Part shown: positions 1 through 9,105 of the stretch, piece by piece
Position numbering within the stretch: position 1 is the stretch's first letter
How the letters are laid out: the number at the start of each line of letters is the position of its first letter
Assembly (NCBI GenBank): GCA_964020085.1
Contig: OZ026608.1
Span: 19,874,623 to 19,938,622 of the forward strand
Source: Micromussa lordhowensis
Taxonomy: Eukaryota > Cnidaria > Anthozoa > Scleractinia > Lobophylliidae
DNA length: 64,000 nucleotides
Direction: 5' to 3'
Translations under genes and position numbers: made by a program
The notes under the pieces: model-generated
The model's input: only the letters and a program-made list of their open reading frames with translations
Told to the model about the DNA's origin: nothing
The model's database searches: none

Positions 1-1020
1 TTTCCTCAACTTGTTACAAAATAAAGTCAGTCTGTATTTCAACAGTCGGTATTTTCAAAGATCTATTTGCCGAGTCGTACATTTCAAAGACTTTATATAT
101 TATTTTATTTCTTCGAAGATATTAGCATAATTAGTTGCTATCTGTAATTCGAAGTCAAATAAAGGTTCTTACTTACTTACCCAAATTTGTATCATTTTGG
201 ATCAAGTAAAGAAGGCTGAATCTCAACCCTGAGTAATATACATTGTTATTAGCTTATACATGAAAAATTTGGTAACCTCAGGTCTAGCAGAGAGTGTCGG
301 AATTTCATTGTGTATATGAGTAGCATTCTTTTCTTCATCCTGGATATTTCAATTGTTAAAACAAAGGGATCCGTTAAAATCATTGCAATCTCAGAGTTGC
401 CATGAAACGTGCAGCGGAAGTTTATTGCAAAACCAAAATGGCGACTTCCTTAACAAAAGCGCTGCTTTCGAATCCGAGTTTTCTTTTATTCGTTTGGAAA
501 TTTTATCCTTTGCACTAACAAAATATGTCTTGGAAGGAACTCTGAAATGCGCGCAAGCGTAGGATAAATTATCAAAAATGGAGTACCAAGTAATTTGACG
601 AATGACGCTATTTTGTGAATAGCGACATTGGAAAAGCGAACAACAAAATCTTTTACAAACGAAATTGCGAGATTATCATAGTTAATTATAAACGAGTTCT
701 TTTGTTCCTGAACTTAGACGTTGTCTTTTTAAAGGTAAGGATACCAAAGTCATTTTAAGATGAAGAAAACTCTGAGGTTACGATACGCAACATAAAATCT
801 ATCGAACATCGAACGGTATTTCCGCTGCTATGATAGTGAAAACCTGACTCAGAACTTTTGAAGCTGAGCTTCAACTGCAAAATAGAACTATTCTTGAAGC
901 ACAGCTAACTCCTGCAGCAGCGAAAGTGAATTAACTCTGAGAAATTCATAGGAATGTACTTTGCACGACAACAAAATGTAACAACGACTGATGTTTTACG
1001 AACGAGGACTCCACACTTAC
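1..1020. other. No recognised gene; probable DMRT intron
   Basis: I see no exon with a recognisable product here. Because the DM-domain exon to the right reads leftward and ends in a splice donor at 1019-1020, this stretch is best read as its first intron, running off the window edge. Open frames here are short and lack protein-like composition. Confidence 0.4.
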
Positions 1021-1357
1021 CGGTTTCTCGATGGTCATCTCCGCCATTCATCCACCCGTTTATTAAACTCGCTTCCATCTGCTCCAGATCCGAAGTATTG
1101 ACTATCATGTCACCTTCATTTCCCTTCTGTTGTCGAAACAGCGCAATTCTGGCGGCAGTCAGACGCTGTCTTTCTGCCACGGTTCTGCAATCCACACATG
1201 CACAGTCTTTAAATCGACACTGGTGTTTGTGCCCGCGAAGCTCGGACAAAATACCGTGGTTTCTACAGCGCGTGCATTTTGGATTGCGATTTGAAGCTGC
1301 CGTTTTGATATCCACTTGGCTTTCCTTGTTTTCATCTTTAATGTCGAGTTGATGCAT
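1021..1357 (-). CDS. DMRT-family DM-domain transcription factor, first coding exon (partial)
   Basis: This exon encodes the DNA-binding DM domain, the intertwined zinc module of doublesex/mab-3 related (DMRT) nuclear transcription factors. It starts at an ATG at 1357 and gives 112 codons plus one base before a good donor (GTAAGTG, minus strand) at 1020. The DM domain covers about residues 26-77: the KCTRCRNHG start, Cys28, Cys31, His34, His45, Cys47, Cys52, Cys54 and Cys57 are all present, followed by a basic recognition helix ending in RQQ. The helix reads ERQRLTAARIALFRQQ rather than the usual ERQRVMAAQVALRRQQ, so DNA contacts may differ. The following residues are acidic and unlike any second domain I know. 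Downstream exons are not recognised in the window, so the gene is incomplete here. The DM identity is sure; the orthology group (DMRT1, 2, 3/4/5 or a cnidarian branch) cannot be decided. Confidence 0.87.
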
Positions 1358-2432
1358 TTCTTGTCCGTTTCACCGACGCTAACCTCGATCACGAACAAGC
1401 GCGCTGATTTTCAAGCGGGCAAGATTAAAATCCACTCTCACGTGGCCTGAATTTTAATTTAAATACCCAAGGGAGCTTTTGACGTGTAAATCTCACAAGT
1501 TTGTATTGTTCAAAGATGTTCGCACTTTGGCGCCACAGAATTATTAGCATTTATTTAAAGGACTCTCACAAGACGTGATTTGTGCATCGAAACAAAAGAT
1601 GCTATGACAAGGAACTATATCTTTGCTTCTATGATGATTGAATTACACGAAACTCGTCGGTTTATCAAATTCTTTTGCCTACCAACCCTTACTTCTCCAG
1701 TTCACGTTCATTTTCAGAGAAAATAAGGCTCCGTTTTCGAATTCCTCCGGCGTGGTGTGGACAGGACGTCAGTTCATGTGGCCGCGTCACTGAAAACGCG
1801 CTTAACTCGAGTATGGTCCCAAGTGCAAATTATCTCACGTCCTATAAATTTTCCGTCATTTGATTGCAGAGTGTATCTTGAACATTGCAGGTTCTCGGAT
1901 AGCAGGGAACAAGTTTTAAAACAAGAGGTTGAAAACGCAAGGGTAAAAAGCGCAAAAAAGGGGAAAGGAGAGAAGACAATCAAACCTGAACTATTTTCGT
2001 TCCAAAATAACACCAAAAACATCCAGATAATCTAATATTCAATCATACAAGTCTGGCTTTCGTTTAGCTTTCGTTATAGCCGGCTGCTAAGCTATCAAGA
2101 GTTTTTCCAGTGTTTAATGGGTGTTTTCTGAGCAGTATGTCTGCAGACCTTCTATTTTGTCGCAAGTTTGCCGAGTTCGCGAGCTTAGCAAAATATTAAT
2201 CCGGCGCGTGGAATATGAACGAACCAAACCTCAACAGGGTGGTGGGCGTTGGGGACTCATTCGACATAAAAAAAAAACGCAGAAAAAAATTCTGTGGATA
2301 GACTATCCAGAGAGTTGAAGAATCCGTGATAACATTTTTATTCCAATCTTTATTTGGTACCTAACCCTGAACTCGGAGTATTTTATTGTCATTTGAATTG
2401 TTAGCCTGTTATTTTGCATCACCTCACTGAGT
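1358..2432. other. Upstream region of DMRT gene with repeat fragment
   Basis: No gene is recognised. The DMRT promoter should lie here, but I see no convincing TATA element. Around 1712-1805 lies a fragment of a dispersed repeat with the phrase 'cgttttcgaattcctccgg', which recurs near 9641-9970 and, more diverged, near 41917-42140. Confidence 0.4.
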
Positions 2433-2881
2433 AAAGCCTGGTACACACGAGCAATTTTTATGTGACAATTTTTATGTAACAATATATTTGATTATGTACA
2501 TGGCACAGCAAATATTTGCCAACAGTTCAAAGTTTAGTACGCCAGTAATGAATTTGGACAGCAGAAAAACGCAGAAACGAGGCGGGGCTGCTTAGCCGCC
2601 ACCTCCTAGTCGCTCCCGAGAAATATGGCGCTCACGAACTGATATTTACCACATTTTATGTGACGAATCGTCTACACAACTGATTTTTCGTATGACACAG
2701 CTTCTATATGTCACATAAAAGCTAACACGCCAGCTTCTCAGCAAATATATGTATCACAAATGAATTCCCCAGTTTTCCTCGTCTACATGAGCAAATAAGA
2801 ATTGTCACACAAAAGTTGTCACACAAATGTTGTCACACAGAAATTGTCACGCAAAAATTGCTCAGGTAGACCAGGTTTAAC
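2433..2881. mobile_element. MITE-like element with terminal inverted repeats
   Basis: The ends are inverted copies: the left end reads 'gcctggtacacacgagc' and the right end is its complement with a few changes, about 40 bp each. Inside, the phrase 'tgtcacacaaa' and its complement repeat many times, as expected of a foldback element. No transposase reading frame is present, so it is non-autonomous. Confidence 0.6.
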
Positions 2882-3073
2882 ACGTGGTATGAGCTTCCTC
2901 GTTAATAACAATAATTATTAAAAACTAGATCATTGGATAATGCAGTTCGAGAGTTTTCATTGGCTTAGCCATCATGGTATATGAGCCATTATACGATGAT
3001 CTACAAAAATGGTGAGCGTATGCGTTATTTTTTGGGTCTTTTTATTTCTTATTGTAGTCTAGTTTTTTATATT

Positions 3074-3106
<33 letters not shown>

Positions 3107-3357
3107 TCGCGCTTGTTGGATATCATGATTATAGCCAACTCGGCGCTACGCGCAACGCGCGCTCATGGAATAATTGTTAAGTATCCTCTACCGGCGACTG
3201 TACATGTCTCTCTCGTTTTGCCTGAACATTCCGACACTGGGAAAAGATAATCACTCACAATACCACATAACTTCATTAAGAAATTTTATTTCCACAGACA
3301 TATGTATAAAGCCTAAGTAAAGTGAATTTCTAGATTTTAAGTTCAACAAGCTCATCT

Positions 3358-3655
3358 TGACATAGCTTTTTCATGCATCTGACCTGTTATTGATCATGAA
3401 TTTCGTCATAACATTGTTAAAGTACCTGTGGATACGCAAACTACTTTGACAATGTTATGACGAAATTCATTGTCATTAACACAACAGACGCATGAAAAAC
3501 TGACGTCAATTTGTTTTTTACGATAACAAATTGTCAAATTGTCAGCTCTCGCTCGTTGACACATCGTATAAATTAAAAGTTAATGTGTCTGTCCGGTTAT
3601 TGACAATGAAAATTAGCCAATGAGCGCGCGAGAATTTCTGCTGTTATCGTAAAAA
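3358..3655. mobile_element. Foldback element, family A (copy 1)
   Basis: A palindromic stretch built around two arms that contain 'atttcgtcataacattgt' and its complement, followed by a tail ending 'gagcgcgcgagaatttctg'. Similar copies lie at 10548-10860 and, more decayed, at 60270-60456. It has no coding capacity and is probably a MITE. Confidence 0.7.
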
Positions 3656-3694
3656 TACAAATCGAGTAAGTTGTACTCCAATTGGTTTCTGACC

Positions 3695-3829
3695 TCATTT
3701 AAAATCCCTCAAGACTACCGCCTTAGCGTCCTCGAATTCTTTGGCGCTCAAAGCTCCACACTCTTTAAGGTCATGAAGCTCTTTTATTTGCTTCAGGATC
3801 TGTGTTCTTGCCTCCGTTGTAGCCTGCGA
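3695..3829 (-). CDS. Orphan terminal exon with SHOCT-like motif
   Basis: Read on the minus strand, a good acceptor (TTCTTCCAG) ends at 3830 and opens a 44-codon frame that stops at 3695-3697. It translates to a short helical segment containing QIKELHDLKECGALSAKEFE, which resembles the SHOCT motif (a 'leader-helix, G-x-[IL]-[ST]-x-x-E-[FY]' short C-terminal domain often found at protein ends). Helical content and termination right after the motif fit a real last exon. I cannot find its partner exons: the next minus-strand frame to the right (4404-5207) has its own stop. It may be a remnant, or belong to a gene whose other exons I missed. Function is unknown. Confidence 0.4.
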   Translation of the reverse strand, partial: SQATTEARTQILKQIKELHDLKECGALSAKEFEDAKAVVLRDFK

Positions 3830-4145
3830 CTGGAAGAAATGTGTATTCAGACAGGAACGTAAAATGCCTCTCCCCCGCCCCCTACCCCATAGGCTCTATT
3901 TCCAGCCGCTGTTCGGGAAACGAGCCCGCACTCCTTCCCCGATGACCTGACGCGAGACAGCGGCAGAAATCGAGCATACACACTCTCTTGTTTAATTTCA
4001 TTGAGATTAATTTTCAATTATTGAAATTGCCAAAAAAATTAGAGCAAACAACACACGTATAGAGTAAGGTAAGCCATTTTTGTTGATAATTTTCACTTCT
4101 AACTACGTCCAAAGATATCTTGTAGAAAATCCCATATAAACCCTT

Positions 4146-4312
4146 ATCTGATAGACCATTTCCTAGTTGTCTTGTGTCGAAACGAGTCTTGGTGCGAAAC
4201 CATTCATATGAAAATGAGTTTCCTCTACAAGTTTATTTTCATGTAAATCAAACTCATTTTCATATGAAAGGTTTTGTACGAGGACTCGTTATCAAACAGA
4301 GGCACAAGGTAA
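4146..4312. mobile_element. Foldback element, family B (copy 1)
   Basis: A palindrome whose arms contain 'cgaaacgagtcttggtgcg' on one side and a diverged complement on the other, with 'cattcatatgaaaatgagtt' and its complement nearer the centre. A second copy lies at 8863-9033. No coding frame. Confidence 0.65.
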
Positions 4313-4403
4313 AATTCGATGCCATATTGTGCATGTTACTTCATAGAGAGAGTTTGGGTTGCCTGTGATTCTACAGATTCAGTTTCACAGCACCGGCTTG
4401 AAC

Positions 4404-5207
4404 TCATTCCTCTTGTAGAAGTCTTCCTTCATTCTGCTTTATAAAATACGCCATATACACCGGAAATATAGACAATAAAACGTACAGTTCTTCATGAAGA
4501 CAACTTGTTCGGCACAAGTGGTTCGCCAACGATATTCCATCATCGCCGTTGAAATATAAAATTCCATCAATAACAATTATTCCATAGAGTATAAACAACG
4601 AAACGGCAATATTTGAACAGAGGAGAGCACATCTTTTTGAGCACTTTCTCCCGCGTTCCACAACTGTCATTCGGCTGAACATGTAGGTACGAAAACCAAG
4701 ATACCACGAGCCGAAGAAAATGACGGCAGTCGGAGCGTAAAATGCTGTTACTTCACTCTTCAGAATAGCGGCTACATCTTCTGTATAAGCAAGCTGTGGG
4801 CTGAAGCAGTTATCACTTAGTCCACAAAGTTCATATCTACGCCCGTGAAACACCAGCAAGATGGACGAAATTAAAGCAAAAATGACGACATTTCGTTTAG
4901 AGTTGAGACGTTTTTGCATAGGCCTACCCAAAGCTGTTGAAAACACCAGTGCTGCCAGCAAATAAACCGACAGAAACGAGAAACTCGTCGCCAAAACGGT
5001 CCAAAAATGTTGCCTCGTAATCTCAACTGCCGCGTGTGTTATGATATTCCAAGTGTTCAGGAATAATTGCAGTAAAATAATCTTGTCCAATCTTCCCGGC
5101 GAAGACCAAGAATTGTAAACCCAGAAAAATAGAAATGCATTGTTAAGAAGGCCACAGGCATAAAGTAGAAAAACTACAGAAGTCATCCAATGCTTTTGCC
5201 ACAGCAT
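4404..5207 (-). CDS. Orphan seven-transmembrane protein (putative receptor)
   Basis: An uninterrupted 267-residue frame from the first in-frame ATG at 5207. I count seven hydrophobic helices separated by short loops: about residues 10-30, 46-66, 72-96, 105-122, 150-172, 189-214 and 240-257. Helix 3 is followed by GRPMQKRLN rather than a DRY motif, and helix 7 carries FPVYMAYF, loosely like NPxxY. The open frame continues upstream to about 5306 without another ATG, so an upstream exon is possible; a weak acceptor (CAGTTAG) is visible near 5300. Seven helices suggest a GPCR-like plasma-membrane receptor, but without the family signatures this is inference; a transporter or scramblase-like protein is not excluded. 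I do not recognise a named homologue. Single-exon receptors in expanded lineage-specific families are usual in cnidarians. Confidence 0.6.
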   Translation of the reverse strand: MLWQKHWMTSVVFLLYACGLLNNAFLFFWVYNSWSSPGRLDKIILLQLFLNTWNIITHAAVEITRQHFWTVLATSFSFLSVYLLAALVFSTALGRPMQKRLNSKRNVVIFALISSILLVFHGRRYELCGLSDNCFSPQLAYTEDVAAILKSEVTAFYAPTAVIFFGSWYLGFRTYMFSRMTVVERGRKCSKRCALLCSNIAVSLFILYGIIVIDGILYFNGDDGISLANHLCRTSCLHEELYVLLSIFPVYMAYFIKQNEGRLLQEE

Positions 5208-5432
5208 GCACTGTCTTTTTAAAAACCACGTGGTGTTATTAAAAAGCGTGTTGAAATTGCATATTGCGCCTTTGAGAAACCGAAACAATATCTTCTCACT
5301 AACTGATCACGGATAGATTTATGGAGTACCAAAGTGTTATCGTCACGTTACCAAGGAAGAACTTTCTTTGGTTCTAAACAAAACAGCAATATGGCGTCTA
5401 TTTTCGAATAACGTAACTTAGGAAAGGGAAAA

Positions 5433-5866
5433 ATGGTTCAGTGTTTTGCACCAGACTGTAATCATCAATCAGAAAGGGAGAAATGTAATTTTTTTAGATT
5501 TCTGAAGGACTCTAGTGAGTTGAATCGGTGGAAAAAGCTCTTAAGGTAAGTATATTTTGGGATTCTCTTCACGTCAGGTTGTGGCGTGACGACCGTGATT
5601 GAAGAAGGATTATTGTTCCTAAGGGTCATCAGTTATTCTTGAAATAGCTTTTTTATGTCTATTAATATTCATTTGAAATGACTTGGTTTTAGACGAGAAG
5701 ACCGAAGTCCGTCGGAAGCAGTTCTCGAGTTTGTAGCTGCTTTTTTGGTGATGAGCTAAAAGTAAATGGCCCTGAAAAGGTATTTTCAAATACTGAAACA
5801 CGTACACCAAAACTAGCTAAAACGAAAAAGTCAAAAAATCAAAATCAAAATTTCATTTCGCTTTGA
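5433..5866 (+). CDS. THAP-domain protein with a missing zinc ligand (two exons)
   Basis: Exon 1 is 5433-5545 and exon 2 starts at 5698; the junction joins in phase (AG plus A). Together they encode a THAP zinc-finger domain, a DNA-binding C2CH module found in chromatin regulators and transposon-derived genes. It starts at the first Met as usual (MVQCFAPDC), gives the first Cys pair as C-x4-C, has FFRFLK and the invariant Trp in NRWKKLL, and continues RRPKSVGSSSRVCSCFFGDE. In the family this last stretch reads SRVCSxHF; here the ligand His codon is TTT (5741-5743), giving Phe. The reading frame ends at 5866 after 93 residues, but a plausible donor at 5780 (AAGGTATTT, phase 0) could lead to unseen exons. 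Loss of the His suggests a decaying or non-zinc-binding copy. Confidence 0.68.
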
Positions 5867-6668
5867 AAAATGAATAGTTTTAAAATTAACAATTAGATAT
5901 TTAAAATAAGGACAACTTTCGAATTTATGTTGTTGATTGAACCATGCCATGGGAATTATGCAAGTTTAATTGAATCAAAAATCTAATATTTTTTGTTACA
6001 TACATGTTCATCTCATCGTGTTTCTATATCGAAAATATTTACTTATTAAGGCACAGTGTGCTCTAAAACATATCTCATTTCCTTTATTGAAAAATTGCGA
6101 TTTCTAATAAAATTTTCAACAATGCGATCATAGCATTGATTAAACGATATTATTAAAACGTTGTATAAAATAACACGAATCTATAGATACCGTTACAAGG
6201 GATAAAATCCAAGTTTATCACGAAATGAATGTACTTGTCTAATCATCAAATACCTTTTAAAATAATGATAAAAATTTATTTTTCCGTTTTCTATGATAAA
6301 AAGAAATCTTTCAGAGAAATGCTATTGAAATTCTCCCTTTAGTTATTACTTATAACAGTAAGAAATATTTATGAACTAGTTTTCTACCGTTACTTGTTTG
6401 TTTTTGTTGTTGTGGTTGTTTTGTTAAAAAAATCAGTTTAGAAATATTACGGGTTTTACTTTGGCCCTTAATCAACCTATTTGCTCTGTACAGGTTATTT
6501 AGAAACATTTTTTTATTACCTTCATACTTTGCAAATTCATAAGGCAAAAACTGCAATCTCACTCTGCAATGAGCAAACATACAAACATGTATTACAACCA
6601 ATTACTTTATCGATGGTCTGTCTTCCCGTTCTCTCGTTTTGATTTGATTTTCGTTAGGTTGTATTTAA
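5867..6668. other. AT-rich spacer, no gene seen
   Basis: Very AT-rich sequence after the THAP exon. I see no coding exon, RNA gene or clear repeat family in it. Confidence 0.5.
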
Positions 6669-6705
6669 GTAATAGAACACTTTTTCCGTGTTTATATAGC
6701 CTCAT

Positions 6706-6742
6706 GAAATTACGTAAATTCTAGGAGACACGTAGACTCGGA

Positions 6743-6773
<31 letters not shown>

Positions 6774-6904
6774 CACGACCCTCCGTGATCTAGTCGGATG
6801 CTCTACCACTGAGCTACTGGAGACTCTGTGGTGAGCAAGGGTGAAATTGTGGGTATTGACTGGAACCGCATCGCGCGGCTACACGTGTTGTTGTTATTTC
6901 TCTG
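6706..6904 (-). mobile_element. tRNA-derived SINE with target-site duplication
   Basis: The insert carries a tRNA-like region on the minus strand (6751-6825) and is flanked by a perfect 14-bp duplication, 'ttatatagcctcat', at 6692-6705 and 6905-6918. Such a duplication is the mark of retrotransposon insertion by target-primed reverse transcription. It sits inside a MITE arm, so it is younger than the MITE. Confidence 0.7.
6751..6825 (-). tRNA. tRNA-like sequence, probably SINE head or pseudogene
   Basis: On the minus strand a cloverleaf can be drawn: D arm GCTC/GAGC with an AGTGGTA loop, anticodon loop CTAGATC (formal anticodon AGA), variable region GGGTC, and T arm GTGGG-TTCAAAT-CCCAT. Box A and box B promoter sequences are intact. 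The acceptor stem has a mismatch, the anticodon stem has an A-A pair, and a serine tRNA would need a long variable arm. Being inside a target-site-duplicated insert, it is best read as SINE-borne and not a functional tRNA. Confidence 0.5.
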
Positions 6905-7520
6905 TTATATAGCCTCATCGGCTAAACACGAGGAAGGTTGGGAGAATTCGAGACAGTTATGCACGAGACGTAGTCTCGGGTTTGCATAACTTTCGAGAAT
7001 TCTCCCAACCCTCCGAGTGCTTAGACGAGGCTATATAAACACGGAAAAAGTGCTCTATTGCTTTTATAAAAGAATTCCCAAAAATACGCGCGAATCTAAA
7101 ACGTCACAACCATGTTTACATACTCTCATCTAAACACACCTATCGACCAATGAGAGCGCGCGTAGTGGCTCAATTATTTTATAAATATCTTTTTAAAACT
7201 GTTACATCATACTGATTGGTTTGATTGTTTGATAGGTTGTAATTATATTTCAAAAGTAGAAACATATTGATTTGATTTTCGATACGTTGTGTTTATTTTT
7301 TTTTTAATTATTAGCCTATTATTTGAATGTTCCCGGATTCTGACAGACCCGCAGAACCTACAAGTTGTACTAGTAAACTCCTTACGGTTTTTGTTTCGAT
7401 TATTAACATGTACAATTTACAAACACCTCGGTTTCGTCACAGAAGTCATATTAGGGAGCTCAAGCAAACCACGACGGCTATGGCAACGAAAACGTCACCA
7501 AACAAAAGGTTTAATGGGCA

Positions 7521-7650
7521 GGCCCGGGTTGTTCGGAAGGTGGATAACGCTATATCCACCGGATATATCACTGTTTTGTCAACACTCACCCGCTGGATAG
7601 CGATTTATCCGGTGGATATAGCGTTATCCAGCCTTTGAACAAACGGGGCC
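7521..7650. mobile_element. Foldback element, family D (copy 1)
   Basis: A short palindrome with ends 'ggcccgggttgttcg' and 'aacaaacggggcc' and inner arms 'ggataacgctatatccacc' and its complement. Other copies lie at 31165-31319 and 46722-46868. No coding capacity. Confidence 0.75.
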
Positions 7651-8860
7651 AGAACAATAGCAATTCACGTGCGTTTTAAATCTTTGTACATTTCGTACCT
7701 GTCCTCTGCGAAACAATTTCCAAGTTCTGCGTATTTTGGAAACATAGGACACGACCGACGGCAAATTATTTGTAGTAGTTCTTTTTGGAATTGATCTCTG
7801 GCATAACATATTTAGTTTGAGCAGGAGTTTAGACCGATTGGCGCACTAAGCAGATTCAGATAGCTGCGAAATTCGAAGGTAAAATATAAATCAATTATTA
7901 TTTGGTGTCGTCGTCACTCCGTCAAGTCTTGATGGTTTGGGTTTCTGATAAATAAGCATGCATATATTTTTGTAGTAAAAGCCGTTGACCCAGGCCTTAA
8001 ACTACTTAAGAGGGAGTCGAGCACACCACTTACCAATGAGGCCAACGCGCCTGAAGAAAATTAACTCATGAACTGTTGGGAATTCAACGTTTTATTTCAT
8101 TCCACTTAAACATTTATTGACATCTGCGTTCAGCGTCTACTATCCTTAAAACCTCGTTCCCAGGTTCCAGGACCCTGGGAACGAGGTTGCTAGCCTTGGT
8201 GTTCTACGCTTGTCATTAAATTTTTCTCCATTTCAAAAACAAAACGAAAACCGCAATTAAGCGAAAACTTGATCTCGTGAACATTTGTTTGTTCATAACA
8301 CACTCGCATTTAGTTTAAAAATCCTGACACTGGCCATTTTCTCTGCACTAAAAGTCACTTCCACACATTCAAACTGTTCAATACTAAGTATTAGGCTTCC
8401 ACTTTTCGTCACTCAGTTCAGCGGCCGATGTATTTGGCCAGAAGAGAACTCGGGAATAAAAGCAATAAACATACAATAAATATATTAAAGTTAAGGGAAC
8501 AGCTATCACATGTAAATCTTAGATTCCTGGCAAAGGGCTAGGCGACAATTTCCTTTAATTGGCTGTAAAACCAAACTCCATCGTAAACTTTGCCGGCAAT
8601 AAAAAAATGATCTTGATTCGATTTTTTTTTTTTTTAATTTGCTCACTATTTTGTTAAATTTTTGTCAGTAAAGGACTACTAATCAATACTTCAGAAGTAA
8701 TTTGCGGAAATTATTCGACGTAGTAACCCTATATTTCAACTGAATACACTGAAATTCGTAGAACACAGTGTAAATATAATCCTAGCTTAGCTTAGTTCAC
8801 CTTATATAAAGCATACAGTTAGAAAACAGACCAAAGAAAACAAAGTAGCTCGTTAAATTG
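7651..8860. other. Spacer, no gene seen
   Basis: Downstream flank of the Wntless gene. A small palindrome of about 30 bp ('cctcgttcccaggttcc' and complement) sits near 8150-8190. I see no exon or known repeat in the rest. Confidence 0.45.
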
Positions 8861-8862
8861 CT

Positions 8863-9033
8863 AGGCCATTTCCGAGCAGTTGCCTTGTGCCTCCGTGTCA
8901 AAACGAGTCTTGGTGCGAAACCATTCATAAGGAGACGTGTTTCCCCTGCAGGTTCATTTACAAGCAAATCAAACTAATTTTTGCACGAGGACTCGTTTTC
9001 AAACAGAGGTACGAGGTAATTCGGAAATGGCAA
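8863..9033. mobile_element. Foldback element, family B (copy 2)
   Basis: Second copy of the 4146-4312 family, with ends 'ggccatttccga' and 'ttcggaaatggc' forming terminal inverted repeats. It lies just downstream of the Wntless stop codon, possibly within its 3' UTR. Confidence 0.65.
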
Positions 9034-9105
9034 TTAAAGTAGCTTGTGTGTGGTACATTTAGTGGCGTACACTCCTTCATTCCTTCATTATATATTAAGC
9101 TTCAG

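Larger units (their letters stand above)
6669..7060. mobile_element. Foldback MITE (family C) interrupted by a SINE
   Basis: The outer ends are inverted repeats: 'cactttttccgtgtttata' at the left and its complement at about 7034-7055. Nearer the centre a second pair of arms contains 'gggagaattcgagacagtt' and a complement. The left arm is split by a 199-bp insert at 6706-6904, flanked by a 14-bp direct repeat. Related palindromic sequence occurs at about 17255-17360. Confidence 0.72.

Noticed and set aside
954..1352. Plus-strand open frame opposite the DM-domain exon
   Set aside because: Antisense shadow of a clearly conserved domain.
6751..6825. Functional tRNA gene
   Set aside because: Stem mismatches, an anticodon at odds with the arm structure, and a flanking target-site duplication point to a SINE.
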